DNA of 64,000 bases from Nissolia schottii (Eukaryota > Streptophyta > Magnoliopsida > Fabales > Fabaceae). The notes under the pieces are model-generated. The model was given only the letters and a program-made list of their open reading frames with translations, searched no databases and was not told the origin of the DNA. The stretch lies in assembly GCA_003254905.1 (NCBI GenBank), contig QANU01000247.1, forward strand, positions 307,583 through 371,582. Direction: 5' to 3'. The position numbers and the translations under genes were made by a program. Positions 48,401 to 60,984 of the stretch are shown in pieces; position 1 is the stretch's first letter, and each line of letters begins with the position of its first letter.

Positions 48401-49354
48401 TGTTATGGTGAAATATATATATTGAGAGCATTAAAGTAAAATCATAACGAGGCGACCAAGAAGGAACAATTTAAAATAGAGTAAGCTCCCATTAAGAAGT
48501 CAATGGTCGAACATCCCAGTCAACTTTGAGCAAAGACTTTAATCGACCTTATAACGATGATCCTAGTTGACCACAAATAAGGAAGGGAGGCATAGCCGAC
48601 CAAAACCACGAAAATCTCTATCAAAACTCCTCTTATCGGTAATAGGAGGACGATGAATAGAAGACATAAGCTGAAACGAGGGATGAAGCCTACAAATTGG
48701 TCGACAAATGGAGTCGACCTAAATTATATCTTGAGGAATTTCTTGATATCTAGCGGAAGGATCGACTCTTCAAAGGATAGCGATGCATGACGAAGATTTC
48801 AAACATCAAGAGATAACAACTAACAAAAGGGACAAATTTACCAACAACATGCAACAGTTATCTGAGAATGTGCTTAATTTCTCAAGTAAGATAACCGCCC
48901 ACGTCGCAGAATACAATGGAAGTGGAAGAGTGAAGTTCTGAGAAGCAATCTTCAACCGTCAGGAAGGACACGTGACAATCATGCAAGGGGTCACCATAAG
49001 CTATAAATAGGGATGCCTAAAACCAAATTAGGGAGGAATTTTTCATTTGGAAAAACTCAAAGTCTTTGCACGTCCTAGCAACAAAGAGTATTGAGGAATT
49101 CTAAATAGATTTCTCATTTATTTCTTATTCTTTTCCTTTTCTTTTCTTTTATTCATCTTTTCTTTATTTTGTAATTTCTTTGATTAGCACTTTAAAATCC
49201 ACTGCATTGTACTTCCATTTAGATCATTGTATCAAACACTTGTTTATCCTATTATATCAAATTCTTCTTAAATCCACATCTTTGCTAAAAGGATCCAAAC
49301 CTTTTATTTTCACACATTTATTTGATTTACATGATATAGGGATTACGTAAAACA
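48401..49354 (+). mobile_element. LTR (fossil) immediately upstream of the protease gene
   Basis: It starts TGTTATGGTGAAATATATAT, has a TATA box (TATAAATAGG, 49002-49011), and ends about ACGTAAAACA at 49354. The first two thirds match the reverse complement of 33717-34334. The right border is inferred from the CA end rather than a second copy. It is probably a 3' or solo LTR. Confidence 0.6.
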
Positions 49355-49431
49355 CCTGCCCTTTTGGATATGAGCCCATCCTTAACTAAGTGGACTACTT
49401 GTTGTTGCCTAATATAATACTTATAAAACAC

Positions 49432-49438
49432 GCCTTAA
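49432..49438 (+). promoter_or_regulatory. TATA box of the aspartic protease gene
   Basis: TATAAAA, 171 bp before the preferred start codon and only about 80 bp after the end of the upstream LTR. Confidence 0.5.
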
Positions 49439-49602
49439 ATGTTGGTATGACTTCTCGTTCATGTGGACGCTGAACTTCCCCCGTGAGAGAGAAAAGAGAC
49501 TCTCACCCAGCATTTCCTTTCTCTCTCGTTTCGATCCGTTCGCGCGGAACCATAACTCGGATCCCGACTCGTTCGACCAGCTCGAGCCACCAACTCGCTA
49601 TC

Positions 49603-52600
49603 ATGGCGCCGGAACCACCGACTCATCTCATCGTCGTCGTGGTCTTCACCTTCTCTCTGATGCTTCACCTTGCCCCTCGCTCCGCCTCCGGCGACACCTC
49701 GCTCCTCCGCAATCGCCACCGCGGCTCTCGCCCCGCAATGGTTCTTCCCCTGTACCTCTCCGCACCCAATTCCTCTACGTCAGCGCTCGATCCCCGTCGC
49801 CAGCTTCAGGGATCGGAGTCCCAACGCCACCCTAACGCTCGCATGAGGCTCCACGACGATCTCCTCCTCAACGGGTAAATCAGCCTCCTTCATCATTATC
49901 GCAGCACTCACGCACATTGCTCCCTTTCTTTATTTTCATTAATTTTATTTTTCTAAGTTGGAGATTTGAATTTTTGTGATTTTGTTGGGGGAATTCGATT
50001 GCGTAGGTATTACACGACGCGGCTTTGGATCGGTACTCCTCCGCAGATGTTTGCGCTTATTGTTGACACCGGGAGTACAGTTACGTATGTTCCGTGTTCC
50101 ACTTGCGAACAATGTGGCAGGCACCAGGTAATGCTTCATTGCAATTCTTTTTATTTGTCTTCGCGTATAGTATGTGCGGTTTTGATGATTTGTGAATAAA
50201 TTGATTCTCTTTTACTTTGTTCGGACGGATCGTTGCTTTAATTGTATACCTATATGCTGCAAATGGAAAATGGAAATTGTGTGAAATATAGATGCTATTG
50301 GGTTGTGGATATGATGACTCGTGAGTATCAAAGGCTACTTTGTTTTTTGGCCATGATATGAAATATTGATACACAAACGGCAAGTGCTTGGTAAGATTTC
50401 AAATGGAAAGGTGTAAATAGAAGTGAAGATAGACAAAATAATTGGATACAATATAAGTAAATATTTCCTTTGTTTTCATTCATCCATTTTCATTTTCCAA
50501 TTTTACTTAACGCGAGCACAATATCAATATAGTGGATGTTGGTTGGCCTGTTTATTACCCAAGTTAAGCTTGTTTGCTATTTGTAGGTTAAGCTCAGTCC
50601 TCTAAAAAGGCCTACTATGTAGTTAGCCTAGCAGGCTGACTTGTTTATATCTATAAAATAAATTATGAAATTTATAACACTATTGATTTTATTAATCATA
50701 TATTTAGTAAATTTACGAACAAAACTATATTTTGATCTGATGCCTATGCTTATTTGAAACATTGAAATCCTTGGCCTATTGGCTTGTTTGAATGCTTATG
50801 CAATATAGACCTTTAAATTTGATTTCATGATAGACTAGGTTTTTATATTTTCATAAAAAGACTAAGCCAGGCCACAGAAAAGCTTATATCAAGAAATGGG
50901 CCATTCTAAGGCAAGTTCTTTGCAAAGGTTGGTCTACCCTTTCCTATTTCTGCCCCTATTGATGCTGTAGACTATTTAGGCCTCTCCTGTGTTACTTTGT
51001 GTTTCTGAATACCATCAATTCCATGTTGAAAGAGATAAAACAGAATGATTTTATTGAAAAGATATTATACATATGCATGTGAAGTTATAGCTCATCAAAT
51101 TTATCTGAAGTAGTTTGGATTTTTTTTTGGTCCAATTTTATTTTAACAGGATCCAAAGTTCCAGCCTGACTCATCAAGCACTTATCAACCTGTCAAATGC
51201 ACATTGGATTGCAACTGCGACGATGACAGGATGCAGTGTTTGTATGAGAGACAATATGCTGAAATGAGTACTAGCAGTGGTGTCCTTGGTGAGGATGTCA
51301 TATCCTTTGGAAATCAGAGTGAGCTTGCTCCACAGCGCGCTGTTTTTGGCTGTGAAAATGTTGAGACTGGCGATCTTTATAGTCAGCATGCTGATGGTAT
51401 CATGGGTTTGGGCCGTGGAGATCTTAGTATCATGGATCAACTGGTTGAAAAACATGTCATAAGTGACTCATTCTCACTATGCTATGGTGGAATGGATGTT
51501 GGTGGAGGTGCGATGGTTCTTGGTGGCATATCTCCCCCATCAGACATGGTCTTTGCACATTCAGATCCTGTGCGGAGGTGTGTATTTTAAAATCCTTATC
51601 TTATGGGTATGAGATCTAATGCATTTTGTTAACAAATGCATTTTATTAATCTCACACATTTACTCTAGTTTCGGGGTGGCGACAGTCCATATTACAATAT
51701 CGATTTGAAGGAGATACATGTTGCTGGGAAACGATTGCCTCTAGACCCAACTGTTTTTGATCGGAAGCATGGATCTGTCTTGGATAGTGGCACAACTTAT
51801 GCATACCTACCAGAAGCAGCATTTCTTGCATTTAAAGATGCTGTAAGTTCTTTCGCGAATATTTTCGTAGGAGTTTCCGGAGTTGCATATTTTAGCCTCA
51901 CCTTCTGTTTTCTCTACAACTTGGATTGTATTCGATTTGTGAGTCTCATGTTATCATGCGTGAAGCTGGAATAAATTGTCCAAGGATCCAAAATATAAAT
52001 TAAGGATTTTCCTTCTTTTTTTTTTTTTTTTCATTTTTTATTGAGGTGGCCATATACACATACTGTATGTTTTATGATAAAAAGCAGAAGAAACTTCTCA
52101 ATTTTGAAATTTTTGGGGAGGCACAGACTCATATAATGCACAAATAGAAGCCACCACTGCATACTATTGTTGGTGAATCATGCTCATTCTACACCATTGC
52201 TTCTGGACGTATTGTGGCCTTGATAAATGATAAATGGAGTTGAAGGATTTAAAAGGCTTGAATTATTTTCCAGATGATGCATTTGGAATTTCTCGAAGAT
52301 TAATCTGGTGGAGTTTGGCAAAGTTATGTACGATGTTTTGAGAAGTTATTTTAAGATTTTCAATTCAATAATGAAAATCATAAGACTGGATGTAGATCTG
52401 ATTAAGTTCTGTGCAGTTCCTCTAATATTTCATGTTGATTTTCGTGCTAAGTTTTGAATTCCAACTCTTGGATGACTGTTTGTTCTGATGGGATGCTAAA
52501 GTGATACAGTTTATCCTTTCTGAATAAATGTCTCTTAATAACATAATTACATGTTTTGTGAATCATTGAAATTTTTTAAAAAATAGGATTGTGGGGTAGG

Positions 52601-55600
52601 ATTAGGCATTTGTCATCTGTTTGGTGTAAAGCTTGCAATCCCAATCTTTTTAGAGGTTTTTCCCTCACAGATATGTTGAGATTGGAAAACTTTACTCCAT
52701 AGTTAACCTTTTATAGTTTTGATTCTTGTTTCTATCTAGAGGATCCATCATCCTCTTTTTGTAATTCTCTTCTCTTCTTAATGAAATTCTTCTTTTATCA
52801 TTTTTTTTTCAAATAGGCAGAATGTGTGTATGCTATACTATTAATTGGAGATTTTATGATTTTTTAAATGTGTAATTTTTTCAACTCTTAGTGCTAGTGA
52901 TAAAATTGTATCTTATACCCAATTATTCTGATTATGTACTTATGTGTTGGCAGATCGAGAAGGAACTTCAATCTTTCAAGATAATCAGTGGTCCAGATGC
53001 AAATTATAATGATATATGTTTTTCTGGTGCTGGAACGTAAGTCTAGCATTACTTGAAAGCTCACACACTCTCTCATTGCATTTTAATTAACAGTTTGCCT
53101 TTACTTGTATTTCAGTGATGTTTCTCAACTTGCTAAGAGCTTTCCAGTTGTTGACATGGTATTTGGAAATGGTCAGAAGTACTCACTGTCACCTGAAAAT
53201 TACATGTTCCGGGTTAGCTTTATAAAGATCATTAGTATCTTCGGTTACAGGCTTGTGCAATTGTTCATCAAAACTTTAGTGGCTGATTTTTTTTACTCCT
53301 TACTTTTCATGGGGCAATCTTTTATGAAGCATTCAAAAGTGCGAGGTGCTTATTGTCTAGGGATTTTCCAGAATGGAAAGGATCCAACTACTCTTTTAGG
53401 AGGTATCTTGTATTCTTTTTATAACTAAATACTATCTCATGCTTTGCCTTTTAGTGAAATGTTGTTCCTTTCTTTGTATTATAAGGTTTGTTTCTGTGGT
53501 ATAGTCTTCTGCAATACTTAAGTGACTGTTCTCATGTCATCTTTGTTTGCATAGGTATCATTGTCCGAAATACTCTTGTAATGTATGACCGTGAGCATAC
53601 AAAAATTGGATTCTGGAAAACTAATTGTGCTAAGTTATGGGAAAGACTACACTTATCTGATGCCCCACTACCAATGCCTCCAAATTCAGAAGTAAAAAAT
53701 TCATCCAAACCATTAGAACCTTCAGTTGCTCCATCTGTGTCGCAGCATAATGTACCTCCAGGTAGTATAAACTAGTGTCTTCAATATGTATTTATAAGTA
53801 CATATTTAAGCACCACGCGTTAACATTGGCTAGATGGTTCTGTTTATAAACATAGTTCATCATGCGTTTTGTATGTATCATAAAGTTGTGTTATCTCTTT
53901 AGCTTATTTGCTTGATGATGACTGATGTGCTTTCATCAACTTAAATGAACAGGTGAAATCCAAATTGCACAAATAACAATTGTAATTTCATTTAACATCA
54001 GCTACGTGGATATGAAGCCTCACATTACAAAATTGGCTGGAGTCATAGCTCATGAGCTAGATGTTAATACTTCCCAGGTTTGAAAACGATCACAATATTG
54101 TAGGAGCATTTTATTGCTGAGTTACAACTTCAAATTTTATCCACCGGAGAGCTTTTTCAGTAGTTGTAAGTACAGTTTGAAAAAGAGCTTGTGGAGAAGA
54201 GAAAATAGAACCTTGATAGAAGACATAGGGTTTAGATGGCCGAAAAATCTCAAACTATACTCATTAATGGAGTTCCATATTTTACTTGGGAACTTAGTAG
54301 CGGTTTAGTGACAAGACAAGTTAGGGAGGATGGAACCACACTGATACCATGTTAAATTTATAGAAAGATAAAAGATGAGTGTAGGTGATACAACTATTTG
54401 TAGAGGAAAATGATTTCATTCAACAAATTCTTAAGTTCAAGATACTCATCAGCACTATATATACTGGTGGGGGGCAGGCACTTCATTCCTACTAATGTTA
54501 AACATGCAGATTGTAACTGTTTTTGGTCACTTTTGCAAAATTGGATAATGAAAAAAAATGTTATTCATAGAGGAGCAGTTACAACTTGTGGTATTAGAAA
54601 GCTGTACATTATCAAAGAGTAGTAGTGTTAAATTGGGAATTAAAATTGTGACAAAAAGCAGTTGGAATAGGCTAATGGCTTTATTAGTAGTATAAATAAT
54701 GCAATTGGAAAAAAATACAACATACTTTTACAATAACAATAATAATGACTTAAGCTATTTCCTATGATCACTATTATTACTTCACTTCTACCTTTTCCAA
54801 GGGAACACTAATCATGTGTCTAAATACATTTAGTCATTTTTTACTCGATAAAAGAATATTATTAAGATGAAGAGAATAATACAAGGAGGTTAGAGGACAA
54901 GAAATCCTCTATTAAGGATCAAAAGATTTTTTTTTTAAATAATAAAAACAGAGAACAAGAACAACAACTGAGCCATATCCCACTACGTGGAGTCAATTAC
55001 ATGGATCAAGCGAAGCCATAGTGCCCTATCAAGGACCATAAAAAAATAAAAAAATAATAAACAAAGCACTCCAACCTTTCAAGTTTTCAACATATTTGAG
55101 AGAGATTCCTTTGAAAAGATCATCAGTTTTATACCATGTGGAGGCCAAACGTCTAATCTTATCCCAAATGACCTGCTTGTCTAATATTCTTCCATTAGAA
55201 ATGTGAGAGTTATGCTCTAACAGAAAAATTATATACGCACATGCGTGTAGCAACCTTGGCTAGCTCAGATGTTTATGGTGGAGTGTGGACGGGGATTTAG
55301 CTAGAGGTCCTAAGACATTAGTCATGTTGATAACTTTCCAGTGCAACCAAAAAGCCAGTATACATTTTCAGCAAATTTTCTGGGCTAACATGTTATTTGT
55401 TTCGTTTTGATAATAATACTCTTGGATGGATGTTCGCAGGTTCACTTACTGAATGTTTCTTCTATTGGGAATGATTCCCTCTCTGGATGGGCCATTACCC
55501 CAAGCCCATATGCTGATTACTTTTCTAACAAAACTGCAATGGTAAGTAGGCTTTTGTGCATCTGCATTTGTGTGAAGACTGCCTATTTATTGGTGATTTT

Positions 55601-56788
55601 CTATACAGAGTATAATTGCCCGGCTTGCTGAACATCGCGTGCAATTTCCTGGCACCTTTGGCAGTTACAAGTTTATTGCTTGGAATGTTGAGCCTCCATC
55701 AAAACGGTAACATGTTTCTTTTAAAAGGAAAAACATTTAATTTTGGAAAATTAAATTTATCCATGGCCCTGATTGGCATTATTTACTATTTTAACAAGAT
55801 TTATTATGCCTTATGATTGATGGTGAGAAATTGTTTTTTCAATTCAAAGTAGTGAAGATTAAATTTGTATGTTTTGGATTATCGATAGTATGACCTATGA
55901 TCGTGATCTGGGACTGCCCTTTACTTTTCTGGCGTCTTTCTTTCTAACTAGAAAGTAGGGTGTAAGGACATAAGAAGTATAAGAATATTTTTTTTACCCT
56001 GATATATGCACTACTAAAGTGAGATTAAAGAGCTGGTTTAGATAAAAGATAATTGATATAATTGCAGAGCTATGAAGCAGACACTTAACAAACAGAAGCA
56101 TGTCTCTGTCTAGTGCATTTCAGACAACTCTAAACAGTACTTCTGGAAATATAAATATTGAATTTTAATATTTTATGCTTCAGGGACTTGACGACACTAG
56201 ACATATTTTATTTTTCGTGTGTTTATAAGGTTATTTATTTTTCTTTGTAAATGTTTAGGTGACAATTATTTTATATATTTTCAATCTGTGTAGTTAAATT
56301 GAAGTGTAATTAGTTGGAAAAGTTCGTTTACATTTTTAATGTTGTTTTTATATTGCAACCTTATTTTATTGACATACAAGCTTTGAAACTTTTGTGACAA
56401 TAATTGAAGTGGGAAATTACATCTATGTTCTCATCTTTAGATAATGTGGGAAGTTACCCAGTCTTGTATTGGGTGTAATTTTGAAGGAAAACTCTTGGGC
56501 GTAATGAAAAATTCTATAGTAGGCACTATTAACTACTTACACATTTTATCATTATTGAATTTACCTTAACTATAACCACTTTGGATATTAATACATTTTT
56601 TCTCAAAATGATGCAGGAATTGGTGGCAGCAATACTATTTGGTCGTGGCTTTAGCTGTTTTGCTCGCATTGCTTCTAGGGTTGTCAATGTTAGGATTATT
56701 CTTCATTTGGAAAAAAAGACAGGAAACCACAATCTCATACAAGCCAGTCAATGTGGTTGTTCCAGAGCAAGAGCTTCAGCCATTATGA
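49603..56788 (+). CDS. Membrane-anchored atypical pepsin-like aspartic protease
   Basis: Twelve exons: 49603-49874, 50007-50127, 51150-51577, 51686-51842, 52954-53036, 53116-53212, 53330-53402, 53555-53761, 53953-54077, 55440-55541, 55609-55706, 56617-56788. All junctions are GT-AG and in phase, giving 644 aa. The order is signal peptide (residues 1-30), Arg-rich prosegment, pepsin fold with catalytic DTGS (111-114) and DSGT (307-310), a Pro/Ser linker, a second C-terminal luminal domain, one membrane segment (about 594-617) and a short basic tail. It resembles plant aspartyl proteases such as Arabidopsis At3g50050 (from memory). An in-frame Met at 49483 would add 40 residues before the signal peptide and is less likely. 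Substrates are unknown. Confidence 0.92.
50530..50957. mobile_element. Old hAT-like repeat in protease intron 2
   Basis: Words such as GGCCTGTTTATTACCC, AGGCCTACTATGT and, at the right edge, CCTATTTCTGCCCCTA (reverse TAGGGGCAGAAATAGG) match the termini and composition of the hAT-like elements at 22-24 kb. Target duplication not found; diverged. Confidence 0.4.
54950..55045 (-). repeat. Short dispersed plant repeat in protease intron 9
   Basis: ACAACAACTGAGCCATATCC followed by CACTACGTGGAGTC and ACATGGATCAAGCG is a well-known phrase scattered through plant genomes, usually at the end of a short retroposon with a TTG-rich tail on the other strand. Family assignment is from memory and unsure. 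Confidence 0.4.
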
Positions 56789-57867
56789 GCTAAGTTTATG
56801 CTGCTGCTGCTTAACATCTAGCTTGATTAGTGTGAGTAGCATATTCAACTACTATCAAGACCAATTTATGCAATCCATAGTCACTCAACTGATCCAGTGT
56901 CCAGTGATCATTAAACCCTGATAGAGGTACATAAAAAATCTCTAGATATTCTATCATCTGTAAACGCAATTTTGTTTGTGAATATTGTAATATACAGGTG
57001 AACCATAGAGTGGCAGCATAAGGTTGAAATACAATCTCATATATTGTAACTTTTTACTTTTCTATTCAGCTGTTGCTTTTACTCAGTCATGTGCTTATTT
57101 TCTGCGTTATTGTTTTTTTTTTTTTTCACTAGGGAATATGTTTTGAAAAATCCATCCATTTCATTCTTGGAAAAACAGTACCAGTCTATGAGACGCCTGG
57201 ATACTAGTGCTTGCTGTCAACGAAAAATTATGTTGATACGTAACTAGTTATATCGTGTTCCGATATGCGTTAATAGCATCCAAACCGCTTGTTTTTTTAT
57301 TGAACTTGCCACCTTCTGTTTATGGCGTTTAGGCGTTTCATTCTTGTGAAAATTGAAACTATACATTTTACTTAGTAAATCCGTCCTTAATAACGTGTTA
57401 ATTAATGGTTATGTCATCTTTTCCGGTACTAGTTAGTGGATCATATTCAATCAACGGGACTATCTTCAATCAACGGGACTATCTTGTTATAATAATTTGA
57501 TGAACGTCGCGGGTTATGTACATAATTAAGGGATTTGGCTAACTAATTGATCCTCCACTCAAGTCAATTTAACTATCCATTTTTAAACATTACAGGAATC
57601 TAAATATGAAACATTGTTATTGGAAGGATCAACAAGTTATTTGAATAAGCAAATTACTCGTATTTGAAAATTTGGAAAGAAACACACTCTATTAATGTAT
57701 TTAATAATTACAATTAAACTAAGCCTATTGTTGAAAAGTAAAATTACCTTGAAAAAATGAGTAGTACAAATATTTTGAATTCTTAGATTGCCAAACTTGA
57801 ATAGTTATTTTGCAAGGAATGGAGTAATAATTAATATCTTAGTTCTTATTCTATTTACACAACATAT
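56789..57867. other. Protease 3' UTR and spacer
   Basis: The first 200-300 bp are probably 3' UTR (TTGTAATATACAGG near 56985 could be near the poly(A) site). The rest is AT-rich spacer with a short tandem TCAATCAACGGGACTATCTT pair near 57448-57486. No gene. Confidence 0.5.
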
Positions 57868-59748
57868 TGATGCGTTAGCAACTGTACCAGTCTTGGAAAG
57901 TAATAGGGAGTCTTTTTGAGACTCAGATTTTCGTACTCACAAGGATTGAGTAACTACGTTATTTTGCAAACGTTGACATTCTTAGTAGTTTGGGTGTTCT
58001 TTTTGAGTTTTCTTAGAATTAATTGACAAAATAAAAGAAAAATAATTAAAACACATTAAATATCTTTTAAAGAATTCAAATGAGAGAAAGTATTGAGACA
58101 CGTGACTCCTGTTACTTCTGCCTATATTGCTAAATACTATCACGTCCAATTATGATTTTTATAAATGATTAATGGTCAGGGTTAGTGGTTACTAGTCTCT
58201 CTCGAGGTCAAGTAACCCTTTTAGTCAAGGTTGACCACACTAATTTCTTAGAAGGTCTAAACCTATTCTAAGGGTAATTTGCCTTAGTCTATCAACCCCA
58301 CACACGACCACATAGATTGCGGTAACCCCTCTCTGTAAGGTAGTCAAACTCGAGAGTTTAAATAGATTTGTGGAGTCTTAGCAAACTCGAATCGTAAACT
58401 CATATTAGTTTACATACGTAAAAAAAATATGTTATAAGCAATATAATTAAGAACTAAACTTGATCAAATATTGTATTTATTATTGAAAGTGAATAATGTT
58501 AACTTTAAATTAAATTAATGAAAGAAATATCATAAAATACATCTTAATGCATGACACTTAGTGGTTATGTCATACTTTATTCAATATCTGTATTATTTTA
58601 TAGTTCAACAAAACATAGCTCAATTATGATAAATATATGAAATTAGCTAAATAAACTCAATATATATTATCTAATGTAAACAAAGTTAGGTAAGTATCTA
58701 ACAAAGTTACACAATTTGTACATTTTGAGGTAAACTCGTAAATTTGTAGGTAGATTTTAACTCGTAAACTCGCTAGTAGAATCGAGAGTTTACTTAAACT
58801 CGTATGAGTTTACCAAAAAAGAGTTTACATAAGTGTTAACTCATTTTGTGTAGTAAAATCGTAAACTCGTAAGAGTTTACGAGTTAACTCGGGAGTTTAA
58901 TAACCATGCCTCTCAGTGAGTCGCTCAACCTATGGTTTTCTTAACCTAGTCCTACCTCAAAGTCTCTCCCTCTCTCCTCATGCGAGGATACTGAATATCT
59001 ATATGGTGATTAGACATATAAACATTGCAACAGTAATAGAAAAGCAAATGTTCAATCGATAAATACCTTAATTGGATAGAAATAGTAATTCTTACAACAT
59101 AGTTGATAGAGAACTTCTGTCCATGCCCTAACTAGAAGAGATTTAATTCATGGGAGGAGAAAGAATTACAAACATAGAGATGATAAGGGGGAAGATACAT
59201 CACAGAACAAATAATGGATGAACTCTCAATTGATCGGGGAGACCAATGGAGTCTCCTTGCATCTTCTAACTCTCCTAGGGTTGCCTCTTCTCTCCAAATC
59301 GCAACTTTGCTCCTTCTTGGGCAAAATGCTAATGATTCTATTCTTAGAGGAGCTGAGGGTTGGGAAATCCTTAATTTTTTTTGCAGAAAAGGCTGCTTGC
59401 TTGAGTGAGTAAAAGTGTTGCTCGAGCGACCCTTGTAAATTCGTGAGATGCAATTTTAGCTGCCTCATTGTGTGCTGGAGTGCTCTGCATTGCACTAGAG
59501 TGTTCCCTAAGCCATTATTCTTCATATTTCTTGCTTTTCTTGGCTCCAAAGCTGCCCAATCCTTCATGGCTTCCTCCAATTGTCATTTTGCATATGAAAA
59601 ACACCCAAAAGTCTTTATTTCTACCTAACATGCCTAAATTGTTAGTTTATGCAACCTAAGTAATTTCTATATGCAAATATGCAACTAAAATGCCTAAAAG
59701 TTACATGAATTGCTAAGCAAAAAGAACTCTAATTGGATGGTTATCACA
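57868..59748 (-). repeat. 3' LTR of the minus-strand Athila-like element
   Basis: It begins TGTGATAACC (minus strand, at 59748) and ends GCATCA (57868). It is 1881 bp long, of which 572 bp plus a 9-bp duplication are a nested insertion. It aligns with 30165-31311. Confidence 0.7.
58336..58907. mobile_element. MITE nested in the LTR (Mutator-like, tentative)
   Basis: The ends are TAAGGTAGTCAAACTCGAGA and, reversed, ATGGTTATTAAACTCCCGAG, an imperfect inverted repeat. The flanks CCCTCTCTG (58327-58335) and GCCTCTCAG (58908-58916) agree at 7 of 9 positions, suggesting a 9-bp target duplication as in Mutator-like elements. The interior is AT-rich; the right arm repeats AAACTCGTAAGAGTTTACGA. No coding. 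Confidence 0.5.
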
Positions 59749-60354
59749 ACCCCCAACTTGAGACCTTTACTTGTCCCTAAACAAAGAAAATGAAAAAGAA
59801 CAGGAAATAACCATCCAATTACATTAAAACAAAGTTAAAACAATTTTTTTTTGTGGCCACACTATAGACTCCCCCGTACAAGGCTACAAAACTTGATGAT
59901 GCACTTAAGCTGACTCAAAAACACTAACAACTAAAACAATAAAACTTAGATATGAAAAATTGGGGCTGCACCCCTCAACAATGCTACAAACAATCAACAA
60001 AAGTATTAAACAAAAAAATTAAATGTTCAAACCACTAAACCACCATGTGTACATAAAAATCATGACTAAGATAACTCAGCAAGTGTGTGTGTGCACATTA
60101 TCACAAGCCAAGTCCTAATCAAATCAAGATTGTGCAAGTGTTCAGACAGAGACAAGATCTTATAACTCACTATTTTTCCTTCTTTCTTTCCACTCAAGTT
60201 AACACTAGACTAGAGATCAAAATGAATTTTCTAAGCCTGTAACATAACGCTTAGGTGTGGGTATGATGAAATAGTCATTTAGACTTTATTTCTCATACCC
60301 TCAACTTGAAAAATCCTCTCTCCTAGACCCACTCATAGCCAAGAAATGTCAAAA

Positions 60355-60600
60355 TAGGGGGCCCTCCCCTGTTAGGCCCCATTTCCAATGGGCCTAAAAG
60401 GGGTAAGGCCCTAAAAAACCCATAGGGTTAAAAAGTCCCATATACAGAAAGGCCATAGGGCTAGGGCTAGCTCACGAGCCCATTATAAGTAAAAAGTATA
60501 ATTTTTTTCACCTTTTTATGGAATTCTACTATTGGCCCATTAATGCAGTCCATGGGGCCCATAGGCATAAAAAGCCCATGGGTCTGGCCCTACACCTAAT
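60355..60600. repeat. GGCCCAT-rich repeat inside the retrotransposon fossil
   Basis: A strip dense in GGCCC and AGCCCAT words on both strands, e.g. GGGGGCCCTCCCCTGTTAGG and CATGGGTCTGGCCCTACACC. The composition resembles hAT-type non-autonomous elements. Ends and duplication were not resolved. Confidence 0.35.
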
Positions 60601-60984
60601 TTTTTTGTTTTATGCTTTAAAAATGGCTAGCAATAACGTTATTGGCCAACTCAGACCGACACGGAGAAAGTAATTGGCTTCGCAAACAATTGAGAGATTG
60701 TGTTGTCAGTGCGAGAGTTCTAACAATCCTTGAAGAATTACAACTACGCACTACTAACAATGACCTAAAGTGTAGGAAATAAAAAAGAAGAATTTGCAGA
60801 ACCTAACTATTGAGGAAGAATATGAAGTTGTGATGTTTTTCTCTACACCTAGGTCTATTGATAACCCCAAAGGTGCACAAAAATAGGGTTTAGGTCTGTA
60901 TCTGGCGAAAAACGCTCTCTAGTTCGCGCTGTAGTGTTGTGGGCGTGCTGTAGCGACATGGAGCCAAACTCGCATTGCAACGAC

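Noticed and set aside
49483-49602. Upstream in-frame Met of the protease gene
   Set aside because: It would place 40 charged residues before a good signal peptide; the Met at 49603 fits a secreted protein better.
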